Shown here in pieces: positions 16,463 through 23,730 of a DNA stretch of 33,752 bases (positions within the stretch are counted from its first letter, which is position 1; the number at the start of each line of letters is the position of its first letter). The notes beneath the pieces were generated by a model. That model was not told where the DNA came from. It made no database searches and saw only the letters and a list, made by a program, of their open reading frames with translations. Where the stretch lies: positions 1 to 33,752 of the forward strand of contig CALDEW010000258.1 of the NCBI GenBank assembly GCA_937942355.1, given 5' to 3'. Source of the stretch: an uncultured Pirellulaceae bacterium (GTDB taxonomy: Bacteria; Planctomycetota; Planctomycetia; Pirellulales; Pirellulaceae). A program made the translations under genes and the position numbers.

Positions 16463-17371
16463 ATGTTCGACGAATCAACCCTTTCACATTACCGCGCTCT
16501 CAAAGACCGAGTCGCCATGGTCGAGCTTGACAGCTGTCTGGTTCAGCTGACGGGATCCGATCGGCATCAATTCCTTCACAACTTCTGCACCAACGAGATC
16601 AAGGAATTGCCGAACTTTGGCGTTTGCGAAGCCTTGATTCTCGACGGCAAAGGGAAAGTCCTTTTCCATATTCATGTGCTCAACAGGCAAGATGCGCTGC
16701 TGCTTCATTCCATGGCCAACGACGCGGAAGCAATGGTTGAACATCTTGACAAGTATCTTCTAAGAGACGATGTCCAGATGACCGTGATCTCTGATCACAA
16801 GTCAAAGTTCGTGACGGGACCGGAATCGGAAAAAGCCCTCTCGACTTTACTCCCATCAAAACTTGAACCAAACCAGTTGCTTGAACTGTCCTCTGGAGGA
16901 TTGATTGCTCATGTAGAGCTCGCGGGTTGGGGCTACTTGATCCTATCCGATGATGAAGACTTGGTCGACAATTCGATTGTTTCTGCCGGGCCAGATGCGC
17001 TTCAAGCGCTCCGTATTGAAAACCAAACGCCTTGGATGGGCATCGACATCGACAATTCCAATTTGCCACAGGAATTATTGCGAGACGAAAAGTGCATCAG
17101 CTTCACTAAAGGCTGCTATCTTGGCCAAGAGACGGTGGCGCGAATCGACGCAATCGGTCGTGTTAATCGAGTGATCGTTTTGGTCAAATCAGAAGTCGCA
17201 GTTGAGAGCGGAGCCGAATTGATAGTTGCAGAAAAAACGGTCGGAAAGTTACTGTCCGTTTCGTGGTCGCCCGACCAAGCCTGTTTCCTTGCGCTCGCGA
17301 TGGTGCGACGTCCGCACGAAAAAGCGGGCACCGAACTGACGTGTGGTTCATCCTTGGTAACGGTCGTTTAG
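16463..17371 (+). CDS. ygfZ: YgfZ/CAF17-type folate-binding Fe-S maintenance protein
   Basis: 302 residues with the GcvT-like (aminomethyltransferase) fold. The family signature is KGCYLGQE at residues 216-223, with the conserved Cys218. The N-terminal region (VQLTGSDRHQFLHNFCTNEI...LDGKGKVLFHIHVL) matches the folate-binding domain of YgfZ. The family uses tetrahydrofolate and helps maintain or repair certain [4Fe-4S] enzymes. It is in the middle of a three-gene unit: 3 nt after the LarA-fold gene and 0 nt before hisA. Aconitase and formate dehydrogenase in this window are Fe-S enzymes that could be clients, but that is only inference. Confidence 0.88.
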   Translation: MFDESTLSHYRALKDRVAMVELDSCLVQLTGSDRHQFLHNFCTNEIKELPNFGVCEALILDGKGKVLFHIHVLNRQDALLLHSMANDAEAMVEHLDKYLLRDDVQMTVISDHKSKFVTGPESEKALSTLLPSKLEPNQLLELSSGGLIAHVELAGWGYLILSDDEDLVDNSIVSAGPDALQALRIENQTPWMGIDIDNSNLPQELLRDEKCISFTKGCYLGQETVARIDAIGRVNRVIVLVKSEVAVESGAELIVAEKTVGKLLSVSWSPDQACFLALAMVRRPHEKAGTELTCGSSLVTVV

Positions 17372-18142
17372 ATGGCGAAGCAAAAATCTCTTTTCCGGCC
17401 CTGCATCGATCTACACGATGGCCAAGTCAAACAAATCGTCGGCGGCACGCTGACTGATGATGGGGCGACTGAGAACTTCGTGTCCAATCGCCCAAGCTCT
17501 CACTTTGCCGAAATGTTTCGCAGTGATGAACTCCTTGGTGGGCACGTGATTCAACTTGGCCCCGGCAATCAAGCCGCCGCCGAAGAGGCAATTGCCGCTT
17601 ATCCGGGCGGACTTCAAATTGGCGGAGGCATAAATGATTCCAATGCGCGAAAGTGGATCGACCTAGGAGCCAGTCACGTTATCGTCACATATTGGCTATT
17701 AAATGAAAAAGGGGAATTTCAGGAGCAGCGTGCCTCCGAGTTGGCGGACATTGTCTCGCCTCAGAGATTGGTGATCGACCTCAGTTGCCGCAAGACCGAC
17801 TCGGGCTGGAGGGTCGCCATGAACCGCTGGCAAACTTTGACTGATCTCGAGCTTGACCAAACGGCTTTGGATCGTCTGAGTCAGTACTGCGACGAGTTCC
17901 TAATTCATGCGGCCGATGTTGAAGGAAAATGCCGGGGCATTGACGGACCCTTGGTAGAAATGCTGGGCCAATGGTCGGGGCGCAAAATCGTTTATGCCGG
18001 AGGCGTCGCCCGCATGGCGGACGTTGAATTGATCCAGAGCCTAAGCGGCGGTCGTGTGGACGTTACTGTCGGCAGCGCTTTGGACATCTTTGGTGGCGAC
18101 GGAGTAGAATACAGAGAATTGGTAGACTGGAATCAAAGATAG
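17372..18142 (+). CDS. hisA: Phosphoribosylformimino-AICAR-phosphate isomerase, eukaryotic HIS6 type
   Basis: 256 residues, a (beta/alpha)8 barrel. The enzyme performs the Amadori isomerisation of ProFAR in histidine synthesis. It matches the yeast HIS6 subtype almost motif by motif: CIDLHDGQVKQIVGGTL (11-27), HVIQLGPGN, LQIGGGIND (81-89), VIDLSCRKT (134-142), AMNRWQTLTDLEL (149-161), EFLIHAADVEG (175-185), KIVYAGG and GSALDIFGG. Probable catalytic aspartates are D13 and D136. Standard bacterial HisA differs in these blocks. The ATG follows the ygfZ stop codon without a gap, so translation is probably coupled. No other his gene is in the window. Confidence 0.93.
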   Translation: MAKQKSLFRPCIDLHDGQVKQIVGGTLTDDGATENFVSNRPSSHFAEMFRSDELLGGHVIQLGPGNQAAAEEAIAAYPGGLQIGGGINDSNARKWIDLGASHVIVTYWLLNEKGEFQEQRASELADIVSPQRLVIDLSCRKTDSGWRVAMNRWQTLTDLELDQTALDRLSQYCDEFLIHAADVEGKCRGIDGPLVEMLGQWSGRKIVYAGGVARMADVELIQSLSGGRVDVTVGSALDIFGGDGVEYRELVDWNQR

Positions 18143-18199
18143 CAAAGCGTCAACGTCTTGTTTGTATTTCGATTGCATCAATCTCTGATCAATCGTTTC

Positions 18200-19600
18200 T
18201 TAAACTTCGGCTAAAGTGCCTGTACTGTCGGCGAAACTGTCGGCCTCAACACCAAATTTGTGCAGCATGGTGAGATAGAGATTTGACAAACGAACTTCCT
18301 CGAAATCCATCTTGTGCTTCCAACTGGCGTCCGTATCGAAACCCGCCGTCGCCTGATTGTCTTCGTTACCTTTGCCGAACTTCAGATATTGCCCATGCTT
18401 GAATCCCATGTTCTTTCCTCCCGCTAAAATCAAAGGGTAATTGCGTGAAAGGTGGAAAGCGCTAGACGCAGAACCCAGCAGCAGCATCGTGTTATCCAGC
18501 ATAGATCCTTCTTCGCCGGGCTCGTGAGTTGACTTAATCCGAGTGACGAAACGCCCAAATTCAGCGCTCAGAAAGTTACTGTAAGTACCAAAGTTCTTCC
18601 AACCGTCGGGCTTTTTGACGGCATGGGTGAGTTCGTGAGTCAATTTGAAACCAACGGCGCGACCGAGATAGTCGCTGATACCGACACCATTTTCACGGCC
18701 CAATTGGTAGGTTGCAACGCGCGTGGAGTCTGTCTTGAAGGCGAGGTAAATTAACTCGTACATCGTGCGAAGATAGTTACGAGGATCCTCCGGCGTAACA
18801 TCCAGATTCAGATGATCCACGTCGACTTGAGCAAAGGGAACGTCCAACCAGCGTTTCGCCTTTTCCACTTTGACCTCAGTATCGCGCACCGACTGCAGGT
18901 ACTCGTCCAAACGCTGTTGGTCGTGTCTCGACAGACTGCGCTTCAAGGACCGCGCATCTTCCAGCAGGTAGTCCAAGGCACTATCACTCATCGCCAATTT
19001 TCGAGCTGCGTCTTTGTCGTTGGTTGCGAACAGCATATCAAAAATATTCTTCGGTCGATGTTCAGCCGGAATGGCGCGTCCACTGCTGTTGAAAGACATG
19101 GTCTGAGCCCCGCGCGGCGAACCGGTGCCTCCATCAGTAGAGAGCACCAAAGACGAAAAACGCGTATGCGCGCCCGTTTGCTCAGCGATCACTTGATCCA
19201 ATGAAATGGTGTTGTGATACTCTCCCCCATCGCCAGTGGCCGCTCCGGTGAGGAATTGGTCAGCGTTGCGGTGCCCGTGAACGTTTCGCACTCCGGGATG
19301 AGAAAGACCGCTCAGAATCGTGATGTCTTCTCGCAAACTCTCCAAAGGTTCAAGGCATTTTGTCAGTTTGAAATCCCTTCCGGAACCATGAGGAAACCAA
19401 GACCAATCTTGATAAGCCGGATCCTCTTTCAATGGCATCGGCACGCCATCTGGTATGTAGAAGGAGGCGAAGCGATGTTTGCGCTGCGATTGGGGTTTAC
19501 CAGAGTCCGCAAGACACTCAAACGCCGGCAAGGCAAGTGCGAATCCGCCGATGCCACGAATGAACTGCCTGCGATCCAGTTTAGATATTTTTCTGTTCAT
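18200..19600 (-). CDS. DUF1552 protein, Tat-exported
   Basis: 466 residues. A twin-arginine leader (DRRQFIRGIGGFALALPAFECLA, RR at 10-11) is followed by a DUF1552 body (about 40-450) with the family phrases RFASFYIPDGVPM, DITILSGLSHPGVRNVHGHRNADQFLTGA, SSLVLSTDGGTGSPRGAQTMSFN and MLLLGSASSAFHLSRNYPLILAGG. The family is abundant in planctomycetes and usually sits directly beside a PSD-type cytochrome gene, as here (37 nt upstream). It is related to the alkaline-phosphatase-like DUF1501 proteins. The biochemical role is not established. A shared transcript with 19638-22265 is likely. Confidence 0.9.
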   Translation of the reverse strand: MNRKISKLDRRQFIRGIGGFALALPAFECLADSGKPQSQRKHRFASFYIPDGVPMPLKEDPAYQDWSWFPHGSGRDFKLTKCLEPLESLREDITILSGLSHPGVRNVHGHRNADQFLTGAATGDGGEYHNTISLDQVIAEQTGAHTRFSSLVLSTDGGTGSPRGAQTMSFNSSGRAIPAEHRPKNIFDMLFATNDKDAARKLAMSDSALDYLLEDARSLKRSLSRHDQQRLDEYLQSVRDTEVKVEKAKRWLDVPFAQVDVDHLNLDVTPEDPRNYLRTMYELIYLAFKTDSTRVATYQLGRENGVGISDYLGRAVGFKLTHELTHAVKKPDGWKNFGTYSNFLSAEFGRFVTRIKSTHEPGEEGSMLDNTMLLLGSASSAFHLSRNYPLILAGGKNMGFKHGQYLKFGKGNEDNQATAGFDTDASWKHKMDFEEVRLSNLYLTMLHKFGVEADSFADSTGTLAEV

Positions 19601-19637
19601 GAGATCATGCTCTGTTAAAGGGTATCAATGTCACGCT

Positions 19638-22265
19638 TCATTTGGCTTGGAATAGGTCGCTGGTCACGATCAAAATAACCAGCGTCGCAAGACCATCATC
19701 TTGTTTGCGTAGATCGGTAGTGATCTGATCAATGCTGGACCGATCGGCGAAACGCAAAGGTCGGCCCAGCGCGTAGGAACTCAACTTGTGCACCATGGCT
19801 CGGCAAAACTGATCCTGACGGTTCGCCAACAGGTATCGTTTGAGTCCATCTATGCCGTCGAGTTTTTGTTTGTTGAACAGCCGACTGGAGGCATCGACAG
19901 GTTTGTCATCTATGTTGTTTCGCCAGCTTCCTACGGCATCGTAATTTTCAAAGGCGATTCCCCAAGGATCAATTTTAGCATGACAGGAAATGCAGGCGGG
20001 ATCATCGCGGTGATTTTCTATGCGTTCCTTCAGGGTTAGCTTCGCAATATTAGGGTCAGCCAAGTCAATCTGGGGAACCGCCGGAGGAGGCGGTGGCGGC
20101 GGATCGTTGAGGATTCGTTCTAGCAGCCAGATGCCGCGTTTAAGAGGATGGGAGTCTTTACCATCGGAATTCATGGCCAACAAACCCGCTTGCGTCAACA
20201 GTCCGCCTCGGCGATCAGCAGAGTTCAGCGACACCTTCCGGAATCGACTGCCGTGAACATCCTCCAGACCGTAGTGCTGCGCCAAGCGTTCGTTGGCTAA
20301 AGTGTAATCCGCGTGAAGAATATCCAGCACACTGCTGTTATTGTTGAGCATCTCTTGGAAGAACGCGATCGGCTCATGTTGCATGGCCTCTTTAAGTGCC
20401 GTGTCGAAATCAGGATAGTCCTCCTCTTCAACAACAAGGTAGTCAAGCAGTTGCATACCCAACCATTGCCGCACGAAATGTTTAACAAATCGCTGACTGC
20501 GGGAGTCGGCCAACATCCGCTGCGTCTGCTGAACCAGCGTTTTCGGTGCGTTAAGTTTCCCAAGTGCCGCAAGGTCCAAGAGTTCTTGGTCGGGTGTACT
20601 GCACCAGAGAAACATCGACAGGCGCGTAGCCAATTCGTAACTCGACAGCACCTGTTCACCCGCAGGTTCCGAACCTTCCTGCACGACGTAAAGGAAATTG
20701 GGCGAAGCTAATACCGTGGCCAGAACCTCGATCATGGCTTCTTGAAAGTCAAGACAGTCGGGACGCACCTTCGTGAACAGTAGTACTTGCCGATCAACCT
20801 CTGAGTCCTTGATCGCGCGTCGCCAAGCTCTTGGTAAGAACTGCGAAAGCACCTCACGAGCGTATGCGATTTCGTTTTCTTTGTTTTTACTATCGACGAA
20901 AATTTTCTTGTGCGATTCCGGCGGCCATTGTTGATAGAAAGGCGTCGAAATTTCCAAATAGTCAATCCGTATTTCGGAGTTTCGATCTTTAGGCTTCCCT
21001 GAAGCTACATTCTCCAAGATCAAGTACTCCGTTGGATTGGGCATCTCTCCAAGTTGTTTTATTCTGCGGTAGTTGTTCCGAGGCATTTCCGACAGCGGGA
21101 CATCCCACTGGTAGAACTGTGGGCGGTCTGGGTCGGCCAAAATCGGAACATCGCGATCATCGACACGTCGACTGGTTCGAGAATCATTGGAAGGCTGAAA
21201 TCCAAACTTTAACCTCAGAGCCGGACGATTTGGACTCTCGGGCTCACTGCGGGAGGCACGGACGCGGACTCTAAGCGTTCCAGTTTCAGGCAGGTGATCG
21301 CCGAGATCAATCTTGTGTTCTCCGCGACTTGGAATGACCAACACGCGTGTAGAAACATCAGGCACTTTCGACAATTCCGCGCTAGGAAGATGCGACATCT
21401 TGCCGTTTCGGTAGTTGAAATAGGCCTCGGTTTCTTCCCCTGTCTCAAGATCACGGAAGAACGATCGTGAAGATTTCCCCTTCCGCTTCCGCTTCTTATT
21501 GCGACTGTTCTGATTCTCCATTTCAATCGCCATGGGGATACAGTAGTAGAACATCACCGGACGTTCTCCCCGCACGGTCGCCTCTTCCAGTGCCTTGCGC
21601 CCCAAACGACGGTAAGTCTCAAAATGTTTGACCGACATCTGCAACATTTCAGAGCTGTTCTCGAAGCCGTCCTCCGAATTGGTTTCCGGAGGTAGATCTG
21701 CGGCGAAGTCATACGGCAAGCCAAGCAGATCTTGCAACGCGTAGTTGTACTCATAACGCGTCACGCGTCGGAACGACGAATGAGCTCCGTCACTACGTCG
21801 CACCTGAGAGGCGACTTGCACTTCTTTTGAAAGCCACTCAATAATTTTACTGCGGTCCGCGCCGGACAGTTCGATTTCTGCGTCGGCCGGTGGCATCTCG
21901 CCGTTGCTGATTACATTGATGACTTCGAGCCACCAATCCGCATCGTTTCCTTGGATGAGGTCAGGGTCAAGCGTATCTAGACGCAATCCGCCTTCCTGCG
22001 ATTCGGCACCGTGGCACTGAAAACAGGCTTCTTTTAAGAGCGGACTGATCTCTTCGTGAAACGCTTTCGTATTGGCCTTTGGCGTTTCATCAGATAGAGA
22101 AGAAACAACATCCCGATCGCGGTAGCTGGATTGAGCGATACCCTGCGCTTTCACATCTTCCAAAGTGGGCAAGCCATCCTCGGCAAACAGTAGCGCGTCA
22201 AAAAGAAAAAGCACGACGATAGAAGAAACAAAGGTAAGCTTCAGGTAGCATCTTGTATTCGACAT
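19638..22265 (-). CDS. Planctomycete PSD-type c-haem protein (DUF1587/1592/1588/1585)
   Basis: 875 residues with an N-terminal signal segment (about 9-28). A class-C haem site CFQCH (81-85) lies in a PSCyt1-like domain with GGLRLD and GEMPPADAEIELS. DUF1587 (RRVTRYEYNYALQDLLGLP), a beta-sandwich region (about 310-450), DUF1592 (AREVLSQFLPRAWRRA), DUF1588 (RGGLLTQAGLLAMNSDG...PLKRGIWLLERIL) and DUF1585 follow. A second CISCHAKIDPWG site precedes DUF1585. A basic insertion (NKKRKRKGKSSR) and a polyproline run (P x7) are present. The protein is probably periplasmic. It is upstream of, and partner to, the DUF1552 gene. These pairs are often proposed to act in polysaccharide or other macromolecule oxidation, but no activity can be read from sequence. 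Confidence 0.92.
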   Translation of the reverse strand: MSNTRCYLKLTFVSSIVVLFLFDALLFAEDGLPTLEDVKAQGIAQSSYRDRDVVSSLSDETPKANTKAFHEEISPLLKEACFQCHGAESQEGGLRLDTLDPDLIQGNDADWWLEVINVISNGEMPPADAEIELSGADRSKIIEWLSKEVQVASQVRRSDGAHSSFRRVTRYEYNYALQDLLGLPYDFAADLPPETNSEDGFENSSEMLQMSVKHFETYRRLGRKALEEATVRGERPVMFYYCIPMAIEMENQNSRNKKRKRKGKSSRSFFRDLETGEETEAYFNYRNGKMSHLPSAELSKVPDVSTRVLVIPSRGEHKIDLGDHLPETGTLRVRVRASRSEPESPNRPALRLKFGFQPSNDSRTSRRVDDRDVPILADPDRPQFYQWDVPLSEMPRNNYRRIKQLGEMPNPTEYLILENVASGKPKDRNSEIRIDYLEISTPFYQQWPPESHKKIFVDSKNKENEIAYAREVLSQFLPRAWRRAIKDSEVDRQVLLFTKVRPDCLDFQEAMIEVLATVLASPNFLYVVQEGSEPAGEQVLSSYELATRLSMFLWCSTPDQELLDLAALGKLNAPKTLVQQTQRMLADSRSQRFVKHFVRQWLGMQLLDYLVVEEEDYPDFDTALKEAMQHEPIAFFQEMLNNNSSVLDILHADYTLANERLAQHYGLEDVHGSRFRKVSLNSADRRGGLLTQAGLLAMNSDGKDSHPLKRGIWLLERILNDPPPPPPPAVPQIDLADPNIAKLTLKERIENHRDDPACISCHAKIDPWGIAFENYDAVGSWRNNIDDKPVDASSRLFNKQKLDGIDGLKRYLLANRQDQFCRAMVHKLSSYALGRPLRFADRSSIDQITTDLRKQDDGLATLVILIVTSDLFQAK

Positions 22266-22352
22266 TGGCCTTGACGATCTTTGGTACGAGAGGCGATTTG
22301 AAGAACTCGGTTATGCCCTCAGGACTTTGTTCCAACAAAAATTCCAGTTTCA

Positions 22353-22488
22353 GGTAGTGAACGAGGCAACGAGTCCAGCACTTCCTAATCCAGCACTTCC
22401 TAATTCAATTCTAAATAATCCGGCACGTTTAATGGAGCCGCTGGATTCGTGGCCTCATCCACTACCTGAGAATTAAAAATCTGCACTA
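22353..22488 (+). repeat. Inverted-repeat element copy C (MITE/REP-like, diverged)
   Basis: The left arm is GGTAGTGAACGAGGCAACGA (22353) followed by gtccagc. The right arm is gctggattcg then TGGCCTCATCCACTACC (to 22466), followed by an outer ctgcacta end at 22488. The centre differs from copies A and B: it has a repeated agcacttcctaat (22377 and 22393), and keeps only cgtttaatggagc near the right arm. The compensating change in both arms (ccagc/gctgg here against cctgc/gcagg in the others) keeps the stem paired. It lies in the 464-base gap upstream of the PSD gene. Confidence 0.82.
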
Positions 22489-22662
22489 GAGTTTAGATCG
22501 TACTTTAGCTGTCTATGCGCCTGCAAGTTTTCCCAAAACCGACCAAGATTCTTGGAATCTGCTTGCCAGCACCAGGGGGTTGAGTAACTGAACCGCCCGA
22601 AAGTTGATCCGGTGAACGTTGTCAATTTGGCCAGTCAAGCGCGGCGAATAAAAATCCAACTC

Positions 22663-22696
22663 AAAAAAAAGGCCAAGCAAAATTGCTCGGCCTTTT
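22663..22696 (-). terminator. Rho-independent terminator of the Pro/Ala-rich secreted protein gene
   Basis: Read on the minus strand, GGCCGAGCAA and TTGCTTGGCC pair around a TT loop (22671-22692) and are followed by eight T residues (22670-22663). It begins about 38 nt after the stop codon at 22730. The plus-strand side also has TTTTGTTTT, so it could work in both directions. Confidence 0.85.
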
Positions 22697-22729
22697 GTTT
22701 TGCTTAAGAATCAAATTCTCAACCTTTGA

Positions 22730-23398
22730 CTATCGTCCAAACAAGCAGCACTTGTGACGACGCGGCTGAGGCATCGGCACTGGCATCGGTGCTACGAAGT
22801 TCATGAACACAGGCTGAAAAGACGGTGCCGGTGGTGCTTGTTGAACAATGACCGTCGGCGCAGGTGGCGGTTCGGTGATGTTGATAGGTGGTAGCGTTAG
22901 GTCCGGAAGAGGACCCATGCTGGTGATAACCGGTGCTTGCTGCACAGGAGCCGCTTGGACAACCGGAGCTGCGTAAGTCATCGGTGCCTGCTGGATAACC
23001 GGAGCAGCCTCGTAAACCGGAGCAGCCTGAACCATTGGAAGCGATCCATATCCGTAAGACTGACCCGCGACTGGCAGCGATGTAGCTGCACCGTTGTAAA
23101 CTCCTGCATCGTAGCCGCGTGTTCCGGAACCGCCGTAAGACCCCATGCCTGAATAGCTTCCTGTCGAAGCCATGAGATTGTCAGCTGACAGCGATCCTTC
23201 AACGACTTTAGATGCCGCCGTATGAGTTTGGCTTGCCGCTGCGCGCTCGTTCTGCAACTCTTGCAGAACATTCTCAAGTTGTCCGATAAGTGCGTCACGC
23301 TTTTGAGCTGACATTCCACTATCTTGTGCGTCTGCCTGGCCGGCAAAATTCGCAACTGAAAGGAATGCGATCAAAGCTGGTATAAGGAACTTTTTCAT
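22730..23398 (-). CDS. Secreted Pro/Ala/Gln-rich protein
   Basis: 222 residues from the ATG at 23398, which has a GGAG eight bases upstream and gives a clean signal peptide (MKKFLIPALIAFLSVANFAGQADA). The frame extends upstream without a plausible start. After the signal there is a short coiled region (KRDALIGQLENVLQELQNERAAASQ, about 35-60), then a Gly/Ser/Tyr stretch and a long region of irregular AAPV/QQAP repeats (about 120-175). The tail ends PQPRRHKCCLFGR, with two adjacent cysteines and a basic cluster. I do not recognise a family beyond planctomycete low-complexity secreted proteins. It could be an envelope-associated or extracellular structural protein. It is transcribed alone, from a region shared with the divergent HtrA-like gene. 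Confidence 0.75.
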   Translation of the reverse strand: MKKFLIPALIAFLSVANFAGQADAQDSGMSAQKRDALIGQLENVLQELQNERAAASQTHTAASKVVEGSLSADNLMASTGSYSGMGSYGGSGTRGYDAGVYNGAATSLPVAGQSYGYGSLPMVQAAPVYEAAPVIQQAPMTYAAPVVQAAPVQQAPVITSMGPLPDLTLPPINITEPPPAPTVIVQQAPPAPSFQPVFMNFVAPMPVPMPQPRRHKCCLFGR

Positions 23399-23730
23399 GG
23401 TGAGTCTCCGAGGTATCAAATTTAGGTTGGTCAAGAAGTCGCAATTATCCTCTGGGCATGCCTTAGATAAAAGCACCCATTTACCAGAATCTATGGGAAT
23501 TAGGGCCGTTTTCTGGCATTTAGTGCGCAAAATTAGGTACTGCTGGGTGTTTGTTGGCTGTGGACGCCCCTTCAACCGCCCAGCTGAAGTTTACCAAACG
23601 CTTCAGCAGGGATAAGATTGGTCAACGAAGGCGTTTCGTTTAACAAGAAATCTCCGTGCGTTGCTGTCCGGCATGAGCTGAGTCGCTGCGTGTTTAAACA
23701 TGGCCTCGGATAATCCAGGCAGATCACCTC
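23399..23730. other. Divergent intergenic region with hairpin
   Basis: 332 bases between two divergent genes, so it should hold promoters for both. The one clear structure is GCTGAAG (23583-23589) paired with CTTCAGC (23601-23607) around an 11-nt loop. No T-tract follows. I see no convincing small gene or clear -35/-10 pairs. Confidence 0.35.

Noticed and set aside
20080-20105. GGN-rich plus-strand tract as a simple repeat
   Set aside because: It encodes the polyproline run of the PSD-type protein on the minus strand.
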